Assembly: GCA_035771175.1 (NCBI GenBank) | Contig: CM069594.1 | Span: forward strand, 10,788,620-10,852,619 | DNA length: 64,000 nucleotides | Reading direction: 5' to 3' | Source: Paratinospora sagittata | Lineage: Eukaryota; Streptophyta; Magnoliopsida; Ranunculales; Menispermaceae | Shown here: positions 1-14,945 of the stretch, in pieces | Layout of the letters: each line of letters begins with the position of its first letter | Numbering within the stretch: the stretch's first letter is position 1 | The notes under the pieces: generated by a model | Database searches by the model: none | What the model was told of the DNA's origin: nothing | The model's input: only the letters and a program-made list of their open reading frames with translations | Program-made: the position numbers and the translations under genes

Positions 1-3000
1 TACTAAAAATGGAAAGATCATGGCAACAGCTCTATAGCGAGTTATCAAAGGGGATAGCGAGCTATAGACAATTTTTCAAAAAAATAAATGTTTTATTATT
101 GAACCCTACCAGCGTGATATCAACACTGATAGTGCGCTAGTGTCTTCTAAAAAATTTTGGCAAATTGCTGGATAGCCTTATTTTTGAAAAATTAATATTT
201 TGACCCTCAAGAACCATTCCGTTGACTCAAATCACTTTGATATAAGATTAAAGACTTTGAAATAATTCAAAACTCATTGAAATTATGATTATAACCTTTC
301 GAAAAACTTTTTCAAAATTAAATACTATATCGAAGTGATTTTGAAAACTTTGGAAAATTAAATGATTTGAATTAAAAACATTGTTTAATCTAAAGTTGTT
401 TTCGGCGTGCGAGACAATGGGAATCATCTAGGTGTTAGTAGAGAATATTTCAATTAAGATAACTAGGAAAAACTGTGTAAGGAATAGAAAAACTGAGCAA
501 GCAGAAGTGCCCGCATTTTTCTCGTAGAAATATCAGATTTTTGTCTCAGACATAGATAGCGTGCTATTGGGTTGTGTATCAGGTTCTCTATTGACAGATA
601 GCAGGCTATAAGAGGTTGATAAAAACAAACCTGAGAGCTCGAGTTTTTCAGACTTTCCAATAGCGTGTTATCAAGGCCTATAGCGCTCTATTGGCCATTT
701 TACTAAAAATGGACAAATCACGACAACAACTTTATAGCGAGTTATCAAAGGTGATAGCGCACTATAGAAAATTTTCCAGAAAAAACAAATGTTTTATTAT
801 AGAACCCTTTCAGCGTGGTGTCAACACCGATAGTGCGCTAGTGCCTGCTGGAAAATTTTGGCAAATGGCTGGATAGCCTTATTTTTGGAAAATTAATATT
901 TTGACACTCAAAAACCACTCCATTGACTAAAAACATATTGATATAAGATTAAAAACTTTTAAATAATTCAAAACTCATTGAAATTATGATTAAAACCTTT
1001 CGGAAAACTTTTTCAAAATTAAATACTATATCGAAGTGATTTTGAAAACTTTGCAATTTTCAGAGTTTTAGTGCTGAGATTGATCGAGAAGTTACCCTAC
1101 ACACCAAAGATAAAACTAATGCATTAGACATGAGATATGTCTTCGTTCTTCGAGCTTGATCCTTGTAGACTTCGATAACTATTGTTTGATATGTTGTTGA
1201 CGATTAGTTGTAGCTCTTAGAAAAAAAAATACAGGTGATGTGTTCTCTTCTCGAGAACACTTCATATACTTACAGTTTAAAACAATAGATAGCCGCTGGA
1301 AATCTCAGCACAAAAGGGATAAAACCAAGAACTTGAGAAATAATGAGGTTATCTTCAAGACAGTTTGCAATTTTGATTCAGTTCGAAGGTTGTTTGGGCA
1401 AATGCAAGAATCACGACTTTCTTCTATTTAAACACTCTTTGGAAAGCTCAGTCTAACTTGCAAAAATCGTGTGTGTTCTATCTTTTAAAATCGGAAATTG
1501 AGGGTCTTATAAAATAAGCAGTTGCAGGTTAAAGATCAAGAGAGTACAAAATGATTTGAATTCAAAACGCAGGTCGATATACACAAACCCGAGAACTCGA
1601 GTTTTTGAGACTTTCCGATAGCGTGGTATCAAAGCCTATAGCACGCTATTGCCCATTCTACTAAAAATGGAAAGATCACGGCAACAGGTTTATAGCGAGT
1701 TATCGAAGGAGATAGCGCGCTATAGACAATGTTTTATTATAGAACCCTATAAGTGTGTTATCAACACTAATAGTGCGCTAGTACCTTCTGGAAAATTTTG
1801 GCAAATTGCTCGATAGCCTTATTTTTTGAAAAACTAATATTTTGACACTCAAGAACCATTCCATTGACTCAAAACATATTGATATAAGATTAAAAACTTT
1901 TAAATAATTCAAAACTCATTGAAATCATGATTAAAACCTTTCGGAAAACATTTTTGCAAAATGAAATACTATATCGAAGCGATTTTGAAGACTTTGCAAT
2001 TTTCAGAGTTTTAGTGCTGAGATTGATCGAGAGGTTACCCAACACTCCAAAGATAAAACTAATGCATTAGACATGAGATATGTCTTCGTTCTTCGAGCAT
2101 GATCTTTGTAGACTTCGAAAGCTATTGTTTGATGTGTTCCTGATGCAATACAGGTGATGTGTCCTTTTTTGATGTGTTATCTTACCGATACCACTTCATA
2201 TACTTACAGTTTAAAACAATGGATAGCCTCTGCAAATCTAATCACAAAAGGGATAAAATGAAGAACTTGATGAACAAGGACGTTATCATTAAGACAGATT
2301 GCAATTTTGATACAATTTGAAGCTTGTTTTGGCAAATGCTAGAATCATTACTTGCTTCTCTTGAAACACTCTTTGGAAAGCTCAATCTAACTAGCAAAAA
2401 TCGTGTGTGTTGTATTTTTGAAAATTAGAGAATGAGTGTTTTATAAAATTAGAAGTTGCGGGTTATAGAGCAAGAGGGTACAAAATTATTTGAATTCAAA
2501 ACACTGTTTAATCTAAAGTTGTTTCGGGCGTGCGAGACAATGGGAATCATCTAGGTGCTAGTAGAGAATATTTCAATTAAGATAACCTGAAAAAACTGTG
2601 TAAGGAATAGAAAAATAGAGCAAGCAGAAGTGCCCATATTTTTCTCGTTAGAAATATCATATTGTAGTCTAAGACGTGGATAGTGTGCTATTGGGTTGTG
2701 TATCATGTTCTCTATTGACAGATAATTGGCTATAGCAGGTCGATATACACAAACCCGAGAACTTGAGTTTTTTAGACTATCCGATAGCGTGTTATCAAAG
2801 CCTATAGCGCGCAATTGCCCACTCTACTGAAAATGGAAAGATCACGGCAACAGGTTTATAGCGAGTTATCAAAGGAGATAGCACTATAGATAATTTTCCA
2901 GAAAAAAAAAATGTTTTATTATAGAACCCTATAAGCGTGTTATCAACACTAATAGTGCGCTAGTGCCTTCTGAAAAATTTTGGCAAATTGCTGGATAGCC

Positions 3001-6000
3001 TTATTTTTTGAAAAACTAATATTTTGACACTCAAGAACCACTCCATTGACTCAAAACATATTGATATAAGATTAAAAACTTTTACATAATTCAAAACTCA
3101 TTGAAATCATGATTAAAACCTTTCGGAAAACATTTTTTCAAAATGAAATACTATATCGAAGTAATTTTGAAAACTTTGCAATTTTTAGAGTTTTAGTACT
3201 GAGATTGATCGAGAGGTTACCCTACACTCCAAAGATAAAACTAATGCATTAGACATGAGATATGTCTTCGTTCTTCAAGCATGATCTTTGTAGACTTCGA
3301 AAGCTATTGTTTGATGTGTTCTTGATGCAATACAGGTGATGTGTCCCTTTTTGATGTGTTATCTTACCGATACCACTTCATATACTTACAGTTTAAAACA
3401 ATGGATAGCCTCTCCAAATCTAATCACAAAAGGGATAAAATGAAGAACGTGTTGAACAATGACGTTATCAGTAAGACAGATTGCAATTTTGATTCAGATC
3501 GATGCTTGTTTTGGTGAATGCTAGAATCATTACTTTCTTCTCTTGAAAAACTCTTTGGAAAGCTCAATCTAACTTGCAAAAATCATGTGTGCTGTATTTT
3601 TTAAAATCAGAGAATGAGTGTTTTATGAAATTAGAACTTGCGGGTTAAAGAGCAAGAGACTACAAATGGATTTGCATTCAAAACATTGTTTAATCTAAAG
3701 TTGTTTTGGGCGTGCGAGACAATGGGAATCATCTAGGTGTTAGTAGAGAATATTTCAATTAAGATAACCAGAAAAAATTGTGTAAGGAATAGAAAAATTG
3801 AGCAAGTAGAAGTGCCCACATTTTTGTCGTTAGAAATATCAGATTTTAGCCTAAGACATGGATAGCGTGCTATTGGGTTGTGTATCATGTTCTCTATTGA
3901 CAGATAGCAGGCTATACCAGGTCGATATACACAAACCCGAGAGCTCGAGTTTTTCAGACTTTCCGATAGCGTGTTATCAAGGCCTATAGCGCGCTATTGC
4001 CCATTTTACTAAAACTGGAAAGATCACGGCAACAACTTTTTAACGAGTTATCAAAGGGTATAGCATGCTATAGACAATTTTGAAAAAAAATAAATGTTTT
4101 ATTATTGAACCCTATCAGCGTGCTATCAACACTGATAGTGCACTAGTGCCTTTTGAAAAATTTTGGCAAATTGCTGCATAGCCTTATTTTTGAAAAATTA
4201 ATATTTTGACACTCAAGATCCATTCCATTGACTCAAAACATATTGATATAAAATTAAAAACTTTTAAATAATTCAAAACTCCTGGAGATTATAATTAAAA
4301 CCTTTCGGAAAATATTTTTTCAAAATGAAATACTATATCGAAGTGATTTTGAAGACTGTGCAATTTTAAGAGTTTTATTGCTGAGATTGGTCGAGAAGTT
4401 ACCTACACACCAAAGATAAAACTAATGCATTAGACATGAGATATGTCTTCGTTCTTCGAGCTTGATCATTGTAGACTTCGATAGCTATTGTTTGATGTGT
4501 TGTTGATGATTAGTTGTAGCTCTTAGAAAAAAAAATACAGGTGATGTGTTCTTGTTTGGTGTGTTCTCTTACCGAGAACACTTCATATACTTCCAGTTTC
4601 AAACAATATATTGCCTCTAGAAATCTCAGCGCAAATGGGATAAAACGAAGAGCTTTCGAAATAATGAGGTTATCTTCATGATAGTTTGCAATTTTGATTA
4701 AGTTCGAAGGTTGTTTGGGCAAATGCAAGAATCACAACTTTCTTCTATTTAAACACTTTTTGGAAAGCTCAGTCTAACTTGCAAAAATCGTGTGTGTTCT
4801 ATCTTTGAAAATCAAAGAATGAGGGTTTTATAAAATTAGCAGTTGCAGGTTAAAGAGCAAGAGAGTACAAAATGATTTGAATTCAAAACATTGTTTAATC
4901 TAAAGTTGTTTTTGGCGTGCGAGACAATGGGAATCATCAAGGTGTTAGTAGATAATATTTCAATTAAGATAACCTAGCAAAACTATGTAAGGAATAGAAA
5001 AATCGAGCAAGCAGAAGTGCCCACATTTTTCTAGTTAGAAATATCAGATTTTAGTCTATGAAGTGGATAGCGCACTATCGGGTTGTGTACCATGTCCTCT
5101 TTTGACAGATAGTAGGCTATAGCAGGTCGATATACACAAACCCAAGAGCTTGAGTTTTTTAGAGTTTCCGATAGAGTGTTATCAAGGCCTATAGCACGCT
5201 ATTGCCCATTTTACTAAAAATGGAAAGATCACGGCAACAGCTATATGGCGAGTTATCAAAGGGGATAGCGTGCTATAGACAAATTTCCAAAAGGATAAGT
5301 GTTTCATTATTGAACCCTATCAGCGTGCTATCAACACTGATAATGCGCTAGTGCCTTCTCAAAAAGTTTGGCAAATTGCTGGAAAGCCTTATTTTTGAAA
5401 AATTAATATTTTGACACTGAAGAGCCATTCCATTGACTCAAAACTCATTGAAATTATGATTAAAACCTTTCGAAAAATATTTTTTCAAAATGAAATACTA
5501 TATTGAAGTGATTTTGAAGACTTTGCAATTTTCAGAGTTTTAGTCTTGAGATTGATCGAGAGGTTACATTACACACCAAAAATCAAACTAATGCATTAGA
5601 CATGAGATATGTCTTCGTTTTTCGAGCTTGATCTTTGTAGACTTCGAAAGCTATTGTGTGATGTGTTCATGATGCAAGACGGGTAATGTGTTCTTTTTTG
5701 TTGTGTTATCTTACTGTGACCACTTCATATACTTACAGTTTAAAACAATGGACAGCCTCTGCAAATCTAAGCACAAAAGGGACAAAATGAAGAACTTGCT
5801 GAACAATGACGTTATCATTAAGACATATTGCAATTTTGATTCAATTCGATGCTTGTTTTGGCAAATGCTAGAATCATTACTTTCTTATCTTGAAAAACTC
5901 TTTGGAAAGCTCAATCTCACTTGCAAAAATCGTGTGTGTTGTTTTTTGAAAATCGGAGAATGAGTGTTTTATAAAATTAGAACTTGCAGGTTAAAGAGCA

Positions 6001-6527
6001 AGAGACTACAAATTGATTTGCATTCAAAACATTGTTTAATCTAAAGTTGTTTTGGCCGTGCGAGACAATGGGAATCATCTAGGTGTTAGTAGAGAATATT
6101 TTGATTAAGATAACCTGGAAAAACTGTGTAAGGAATAAAAAAATCAGATATTTCGAAGTGCCCACATTTTCCTCGTTAGAAATATCAGATTTTAGCCTAA
6201 GGCATGGATAGCGTGCTATTGGGTTGTGTATCATGTTCTCTATTGACAGATAGCAGGTTATACCAGGTCGATATACACAAACCCAAGAACTCGAGTCTTT
6301 CAGACTTTCCGATAGCGTGTTATCAAGGCCTATAGTGCGCTATTACCCATTTTACTAAAAATGGAAAGATCACGGCAACAACTTTATAGTGAGTTATCAA
6401 ATGGGATAGCGCGCTATAGACAATTTTAAAGAAAAACAAATGTTTGTTATAGAACCCAATCAGCGTGCTATCAACACTGATAGGGCGCTAGTGCCTTCTG
6501 GTCAACTTTGGCAAATTGCTGGATAGT

Positions 6528-9234
6528 CTTATTTTTGAAAAATTAATATTTTGACAGTCAAGAAGCATTCCATTGACTCAAAACATATTGATATAAGATT
6601 AAAAACTTCTAAATAATTCAAAACTCCTTCAAATTATGATTAAAACCTTTCGAAAAACATTTTTTCAAAATGAAATACTATATCGAAGTGATTTTGAACA
6701 CTTTGCAATTTTTAGAGTTTTAGTGCTGAGATTGATCAAGAAGTTACCCAACACAGCAAAGATAAAACTAATGCATTAGACATGAGATATGTCTTCGTTC
6801 TTCGACCTTGATTTTTGTAGACTTCGATAGCTATTGTTTGATGTGTTGTTGATGATTAGTTGTAGCTATTAGAAAAAGAAATACAAGTGATGTGTTCTTG
6901 TTTGATGTGTTCTCTTACCGAGAACACTTCATATACTTACAGTTTAAAACAATAGAAAGCTTCTAGAAATCTTAGCGCAAAAGGGATAAAATGAAGAACT
7001 TGCCAAATAATGAGGTTATCTTCAAGACAGTTTGCAATTTTGATTCAGTTCGAAGGTTGTTTTTGCAAATGCTAGAATCATTACTTTCTTCTCTTGAAAA
7101 ACTCTTTGGAAAGCTCAATCTAAGTTGCAAAAATCGTGTGTGTTGTGTTTTTGAAAATCATAGAATGAGTGTTTTATAAAATAAGCAATTGCAGGTTAAA
7201 GAGCAAGAGAGTACAAAATGATTTCAATTCATATACTTACTGTGACCACTTCAAATACTTACAATTTAAAACAATGGATAGCCTCTGCAAATCTAAGCAC
7301 AAAAGGGATAAAATGAAGAACTTGCTGAACAATGATGTTACCATTAAGACAGATTGCAATTTTGATTCAATTCGAAGCTTGTTTTGGCAAATGCTAGAAT
7401 CATTACTTTCCTCTCTTGAAAAACTCTTTGGAAAGCTTAATCTAACTTGCAAAAATCGTGTGTGTTGTATTTTTGAAAATCATAGAATTAGTGTTTTATA
7501 AAATTAGAAGTTGCGGGTCAAAGAGCTAGAGAGTACAAAATGATTTGAATTCCAAACATTGTTTAATCTAAAGTTGTTTTGGGCGTGCGAGACAATGGGA
7601 ATCATCTAGGTGTTAGTTGAGAATATTTCAGTTAAGATAACCTGTAAAAACTGTGTAAGGAATAGAAAAATTGAGCAAGCAGAAGTGCCCAAATTTTTCT
7701 CGTTAGAAATATGAGATTTTTGTATTAGACATGGATAGCGTGCTATTGGGTTGTGTCTGATGTTCTCTATTGACAGATAGCAGGCTACAGCTGGTCGATA
7801 TAAACAAATCCGAGAGCTTGAGTTTTTTAGACTTTTCGAAAGCGTGTTATCAAGGCCTAGAGCACGCTATTGCCCATTTTACTAAAAATGGAAAGATCAC
7901 GGCAACAGCTACATAGCGAGTTATCAAATGGGATAGCGCGCTATAGACAATTTTCCAAAAAAATAAATGTTTTATTATTGAACCCTATCAGCGTGCTATC
8001 AACACTGATAGTGCGCTAGTGCCTTGTGAAAAATTTTGGCAAATTGCTGGATAGCTTTATTTTTGAAAAATTAATATTTTGACACTCAAGATCCATTCGA
8101 TTGACTCAAAACATATTGATATAAAATTAAAAACTTTTAAATAACTCAAAACTCATTGAAATTATGATTAAAATCTTTCAAAAAACATTTTTTCAAAATG
8201 AAATACTATATCGAAGTGATTTTGAAGACTGTGCAATTTTAAGAGTTTTAGTGCTGAGATTGATCGAGAGGTTACCCTACACACCAAAGATCAAACTAAT
8301 CCATTAGACATGAGATATGTCTTCGTTCTTCGAGCTTGATCTTTGTAGACTTCAAAGCTATTGTTTGATGTGTTCTTGATGTAAGACGGGTGATGTGTGC
8401 TTTTTTGTTGTGTTAAGTTACTGTGACCACTTCATATACTTACAGTTTAAAACACTAGATAGCCTCTGCAAATCTAAGCACAAAAGGGATAAAATGAAGA
8501 ACTTGCTGAACAATGATGTTATCATTAAGACAGATTGCAATTTTGATTCAATTCGAAGCTTGTTTTGGCAAATGCTAGAATCATTACTTTCCTCTCTTGA
8601 AAAACTCTTTGGAAAGCTCAATCTAACTTGCAAATATCGTGTGTGTTGTTTTTTGAAAATCGTAGAATGAGTGTTTTTTATAAAATTAGAAGTTGCGGAT
8701 TAAAGAGCAAGAGAGTACAAAATGATTTGAATTTGACACATTGTTTAATCTAAAGTTGTTTTGGGCGTGCGAGACAATGGGAATCATCTAGGTGTTAGTA
8801 CAGACTATTTCGATTGAGATAACCTGAAAAAACTGTGTAAGGAATAAAAAAATTGAGCAAGCAGAAGTGCCCAAATTTTTCTCGTTAAAAATATGAGATT
8901 TTTGTCTTAGACGTGGACAACATGCTATTGGGTTGTGTATCATGTTCTCTATTGACAGATAGCTGGCTATAGCAGGTATCGATACTCAAACCCGAGAACT
9001 CGAGTTTTTCAGACTTTCTGATAGCGTGTTATCAAGGCCTATAGCGCACTATTGCCCATTTTACTAAGAATGGAAAGATCACGGCAACAGCTTTATAGTG
9101 AGTTATCAAATGGGATAGCGCTATAGACAATTTTAAAGAAAAACAATTGTTTATTATAGAACCCTATCAGCGTGCTATCAACACTGATAGTGCGCTAGTG
9201 CCTTCTGGAAAATTTTGGCAAATTGCTGGATAGC
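6528..9234 (+). repeat. Higher-order repeat, 2707-bp unit, copy 1
   Basis: This stretch and 9235-11941 match base for base in every part I compared. The first mismatch upstream is 6527 (T) against 9234 (C). The unit holds one type I monomer (landmark 6773), a chimeric backward step near 7229 that repeats about 348 bp, and one type II monomer (landmark 8301). Such identity, against clear divergence between ordinary neighbouring monomers, means a very recent duplication or an assembly duplication. Confidence 0.9.
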
Positions 9235-11941
9235 CTTATTTTTGAAAAATTAATATTTTGACAGTCAAGAAGCATTCCATTGACTCAAAACATATTGATA
9301 TAAGATTAAAAACTTCTAAATAATTCAAAACTCCTTCAAATTATGATTAAAACCTTTCGAAAAACATTTTTTCAAAATGAAATACTATATCGAAGTGATT
9401 TTGAACACTTTGCAATTTTTAGAGTTTTAGTGCTGAGATTGATCAAGAAGTTACCCAACACAGCAAAGATAAAACTAATGCATTAGACATGAGATATGTC
9501 TTCGTTCTTCGACCTTGATTTTTGTAGACTTCGATAGCTATTGTTTGATGTGTTGTTGATGATTAGTTGTAGCTATTAGAAAAAGAAATACAAGTGATGT
9601 GTTCTTGTTTGATGTGTTCTCTTACCGAGAACACTTCATATACTTACAGTTTAAAACAATAGAAAGCTTCTAGAAATCTTAGCGCAAAAGGGATAAAATG
9701 AAGAACTTGCCAAATAATGAGGTTATCTTCAAGACAGTTTGCAATTTTGATTCAGTTCGAAGGTTGTTTTTGCAAATGCTAGAATCATTACTTTCTTCTC
9801 TTGAAAAACTCTTTGGAAAGCTCAATCTAAGTTGCAAAAATCGTGTGTGTTGTGTTTTTGAAAATCATAGAATGAGTGTTTTATAAAATAAGCAATTGCA
9901 GGTTAAAGAGCAAGAGAGTACAAAATGATTTCAATTCATATACTTACTGTGACCACTTCAAATACTTACAATTTAAAACAATGGATAGCCTCTGCAAATC
10001 TAAGCACAAAAGGGATAAAATGAAGAACTTGCTGAACAATGATGTTACCATTAAGACAGATTGCAATTTTGATTCAATTCGAAGCTTGTTTTGGCAAATG
10101 CTAGAATCATTACTTTCCTCTCTTGAAAAACTCTTTGGAAAGCTTAATCTAACTTGCAAAAATCGTGTGTGTTGTATTTTTGAAAATCATAGAATTAGTG
10201 TTTTATAAAATTAGAAGTTGCGGGTCAAAGAGCTAGAGAGTACAAAATGATTTGAATTCCAAACATTGTTTAATCTAAAGTTGTTTTGGGCGTGCGAGAC
10301 AATGGGAATCATCTAGGTGTTAGTTGAGAATATTTCAGTTAAGATAACCTGTAAAAACTGTGTAAGGAATAGAAAAATTGAGCAAGCAGAAGTGCCCAAA
10401 TTTTTCTCGTTAGAAATATGAGATTTTTGTATTAGACATGGATAGCGTGCTATTGGGTTGTGTCTGATGTTCTCTATTGACAGATAGCAGGCTACAGCTG
10501 GTCGATATAAACAAATCCGAGAGCTTGAGTTTTTTAGACTTTTCGAAAGCGTGTTATCAAGGCCTAGAGCACGCTATTGCCCATTTTACTAAAAATGGAA
10601 AGATCACGGCAACAGCTACATAGCGAGTTATCAAATGGGATAGCGCGCTATAGACAATTTTCCAAAAAAATAAATGTTTTATTATTGAACCCTATCAGCG
10701 TGCTATCAACACTGATAGTGCGCTAGTGCCTTGTGAAAAATTTTGGCAAATTGCTGGATAGCTTTATTTTTGAAAAATTAATATTTTGACACTCAAGATC
10801 CATTCGATTGACTCAAAACATATTGATATAAAATTAAAAACTTTTAAATAACTCAAAACTCATTGAAATTATGATTAAAATCTTTCAAAAAACATTTTTT
10901 CAAAATGAAATACTATATCGAAGTGATTTTGAAGACTGTGCAATTTTAAGAGTTTTAGTGCTGAGATTGATCGAGAGGTTACCCTACACACCAAAGATCA
11001 AACTAATCCATTAGACATGAGATATGTCTTCGTTCTTCGAGCTTGATCTTTGTAGACTTCAAAGCTATTGTTTGATGTGTTCTTGATGTAAGACGGGTGA
11101 TGTGTGCTTTTTTGTTGTGTTAAGTTACTGTGACCACTTCATATACTTACAGTTTAAAACACTAGATAGCCTCTGCAAATCTAAGCACAAAAGGGATAAA
11201 ATGAAGAACTTGCTGAACAATGATGTTATCATTAAGACAGATTGCAATTTTGATTCAATTCGAAGCTTGTTTTGGCAAATGCTAGAATCATTACTTTCCT
11301 CTCTTGAAAAACTCTTTGGAAAGCTCAATCTAACTTGCAAATATCGTGTGTGTTGTTTTTTGAAAATCGTAGAATGAGTGTTTTTTATAAAATTAGAAGT
11401 TGCGGATTAAAGAGCAAGAGAGTACAAAATGATTTGAATTTGACACATTGTTTAATCTAAAGTTGTTTTGGGCGTGCGAGACAATGGGAATCATCTAGGT
11501 GTTAGTACAGACTATTTCGATTGAGATAACCTGAAAAAACTGTGTAAGGAATAAAAAAATTGAGCAAGCAGAAGTGCCCAAATTTTTCTCGTTAAAAATA
11601 TGAGATTTTTGTCTTAGACGTGGACAACATGCTATTGGGTTGTGTATCATGTTCTCTATTGACAGATAGCTGGCTATAGCAGGTATCGATACTCAAACCC
11701 GAGAACTCGAGTTTTTCAGACTTTCTGATAGCGTGTTATCAAGGCCTATAGCGCACTATTGCCCATTTTACTAAGAATGGAAAGATCACGGCAACAGCTT
11801 TATAGTGAGTTATCAAATGGGATAGCGCTATAGACAATTTTAAAGAAAAACAATTGTTTATTATAGAACCCTATCAGCGTGCTATCAACACTGATAGTGC
11901 GCTAGTGCCTTCTGGAAAATTTTGGCAAATTGCTGGATAGC
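9235..11941 (+). repeat. Higher-order repeat, 2707-bp unit, copy 2
   Basis: Second copy of the 2707-bp unit, with landmarks at 9480 and 11008, exactly 2707 bp after those of copy 1. It is followed directly by a third, partial copy. Confidence 0.9.
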
Positions 11942-12381
11942 CTTATTTTTGAAAAATTAATATTTTGACAGTCAAGAAGCATTCCATTGACTCAAAACAT
12001 ATTGATATAAGATTAAAAACTTCTAAATAATTCAAAACTCCTTCAAATTATGATTAAAACCTTTCGAAAAACATTTTTTCAAAATGAAATACTATATCGA
12101 AGTGATTTTGAACACTTTGCAATTTTTAGAGTTTTAGTGCTGAGATTGATCAAGAAGTTACCCAACACAGCAAAGATAAAACTAATGCATTAGACATGAG
12201 ATATGTCTTCGTTCTTCGACCTTGATTTTTGTAGACTTCGATAGCTATTGTTTGATGTGTTGTTGATGATTAGTTGTAGCTATTAGAAAAAGAAATACAA
12301 GTGATGTGTTCTTGTTTGATGTGTTCTCTTACCGAGAACACTTCATATACTTACAGTTTAAAACAATAGAAAGCTTCTAGA
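11942..12381 (+). repeat. Higher-order repeat, 2707-bp unit, partial copy 3
   Basis: The first 440 bp of the unit occur a third time. Identity ends at 12382 (T for A), and more differences follow at once, for example in the codon after ATGAAG near 12410. The sharp end marks the limit of the amplified block. Confidence 0.8.
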
Positions 12382-12690
12382 TATCTTAGCGCAAAAGGGA
12401 TAAAATGAAGATCTTGCCAAATAATGAGGTTATCTTCAAGACAGTTTGCAATTTTGATTCAGTTCGAAGGTTGTTTTTGCAAATGCTAGAATCATTACTT
12501 TCTTCTCTTGAAAAACTCTTTGGAAAGCTCAATCTAAGTTGCAAAAATCGTGTGTGTTGTATTTTTGAAAATCAGAGAATGAGTGTTTTATAAAATAAGC
12601 AGTTGTAGGTTAAAGAGCAAGAGAGTACAAAATGATTAGAATTCATATACTTAATGTGACCACTTCATATACTTACAGTTTAAAACAATG

Positions 12691-12860
12691 GATAGCCTCT
12701 GCAAATCTAAGCACAAAGGGATAAAATGAAGAACTTGTTGAACAATGACGTTATCATCAAGACAATTGCAATTTTGATAGCCTCTGCAAATCTAAGCACA
12801 AAGGGATAAAATGAAGAACTTGTTGAACAATGACGTTATCATCAAGACAATTGCAATTTT
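12691..12860 (+). repeat. Perfect 85-bp tandem duplication inside a monomer
   Basis: The stretch starting GATAGCCTCTGCAAATC at 12691 repeats at 12776, giving two adjacent 85-bp copies without a difference. The junction falls where TTTTGAT is followed by either AGCC or TCAA, so a few shared bases (GAT) probably guided slippage. It is found only in this monomer. Confidence 0.9.
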
Positions 12861-14924
12861 GATTCAATTCGAAGCTTGTTTTGGCAAATGCTAGAATCAT
12901 TACTTTCTTCTCTTGAAAAACTCTTTGGAAAGCTTAATCTAACTTGCAAAAATCGTGTGTGTTGTATTTTTGAAAATCAGAGAATTAGTGTTTTATAAAA
13001 TTAGAAGTTGCGGGTTAAAGAGCAAGAGAGTACAAAATGATTTGAATTCCAAACATTGTTTAATCTAAAGTTGTTTTGGGCGTGCGAGACAATGGGAATC
13101 ATCTAGGTGTTAGTTGAGAATATTTCAATTAAGATAACCTGGAAAAACTGTGTAAGGAATAGAAAAATTGAGCAAGCAGAAGTGCCCAAATTTTTCTAGT
13201 TACAAATATGAGATTTTTGTATTAGACATGGATAGCATGCTATTGGGTTGTGTCTCATGTTCTCTATTGACAGATAGCAGGCTACAGCAGGTCGATATAA
13301 ACAAATCCGAGAGCTTGAGTTTTTTAGACTTTTCGATAGCGTGTTATCAAGGCCTATAGCACACTATTGCCCATTTTACTAAAAATGGAAAGATCACGGC
13401 AACACCTATATAGCGAGTTATCAAATGGGTAGCGCGCTATAGACAATTTTCCAAAAAAATAAATGTTTTATTATTGAACCCTGTCAGCGTGCTATCAACA
13501 CTTATAGTGCGCTAGTGCCTTTTGAAATATTTTGGCAAATTGCTGGATAGCTTTATTTTTGAAAAATTAATATTTTGACACTCAAGATCCATTCCATTGA
13601 CTCAAAAAATATTGATATAAAATTAAAAACTTTTAAATAACTCAAAACTCATTGAAATTATGATTAAAACCTTTCAGAAAACATTTTTTCAAAATGAAAT
13701 ACTATATCGAAGTGATTTTGAAGACTGTGCAATTTTAAAAGTTTTAGTGCTGAGATTGATCGAGAGGTTACCCGACACACCAAAGATCAAACTAATGCAT
13801 TAGACATGAGATATGTCTTCGTTCTTCGAGCTTGATCTTTGTAGACTTCAAAGCTATTGTTTGATGTGTTCTTGATGGAAGACGGGTGATGTGTTCTTTT
13901 TTGTTGTGTTAGCTTACTGTGACCACTTCATATACTTACAGTTTTAAACAATAGATAGCTTCTGCAAATCTAAGCACAAAAGGGATAAAATGAAGAACTT
14001 GCTGAACAATGACGTTATCATCAAGACAATTGCAATTTTGATTCAATTCGAAGCTTGTTTTGGCAAATGCTAGAATCATTACTTTCTTCTCTTGAAAAAC
14101 TCTTTGGAAAGCTCAATCTAACTTGCAAAAATCGTGTGTGTTGTATTTTTGAAAATCAGAGAATGAGTGTTTTCTAAAATTAGAAGTTGTGGGTTAAAGA
14201 GCAAGAGAGTACAAAATGATTTGAATTCCAAACATTGTTTAATCTAAAGTTGCTTTGGGCGTGCGAGACAATGGGAATCATCTAGGTGTTAGTTGAGAAT
14301 ATTTCAATTAAGATAACATGGAAAAACTGTGTAAGGAATAGAAAAATCGAGCAAGCAGAAGTGCCCACATTTTACTCGTTAGAAATATCAGATTTTTGTC
14401 TCAGACGTGGAATGCGTGCTATTGGGTTGTGTATCATGTTCTCTATTGACAGATAGCAGGCTATAGCAGGTCGATATACACAAACCCGAGAACTCAAGTT
14501 TTTCAGACTTTCTGATAGCGTGTTATCAAGGCCTATAACACGCTATTGCCAATTTTACTAAAAATGGAAAGATCATGGCAACAGCTTTATAGCGAGTTAT
14601 CAAAGGGGATAGCGCGCTATAGACAATTTTCCAAAAAAATAAATGCTTTATTATTGAACCCTATCAGCCTGCAATCAACACTTATAGTGCGGTAGTGCCT
14701 TTTGAAAAATCTTGGCAAATTGCTGGATAGCTTTATTTTTGAAAAATTAATATTTTGACACTCAAGATCCATTCCATTGACTCAAAACATATTGATAAAA
14801 AATTAAAAACTTTTAAATATCTCAAAACTCATTTAAATTATGATTAAAACCTTTCAGAAAACATTTTTTCAAAATGAAATACTATATCGAAGTGATTTTG
14901 AAGACTGCAATTTTTAGAGTTTTA

Positions 14925-14945
14925 GTGCTAAGATTGTTGTGTTAG
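14925..14945 (+). other. Deletion junction in a type II monomer
   Basis: The usual GAGATTGATCGAGAGG is replaced by a direct jump from AAGATTG to TTGTGTTAGCTTACTG. About 146 bp, including the landmark, are missing compared with the unit at 13755-13905. TTG is present at both ends of the lost piece, as expected of a short-homology deletion. This explains the 2214-bp step between landmarks 13797 and 16011. Confidence 0.8.

Noticed and set aside
463..9886. Many 60-110-codon ORFs within the satellite, on both strands
   Set aside because: They follow the repeat, overlap each other on opposite strands, differ in length from unit to unit and are broken in many units. None is annotated as a gene.
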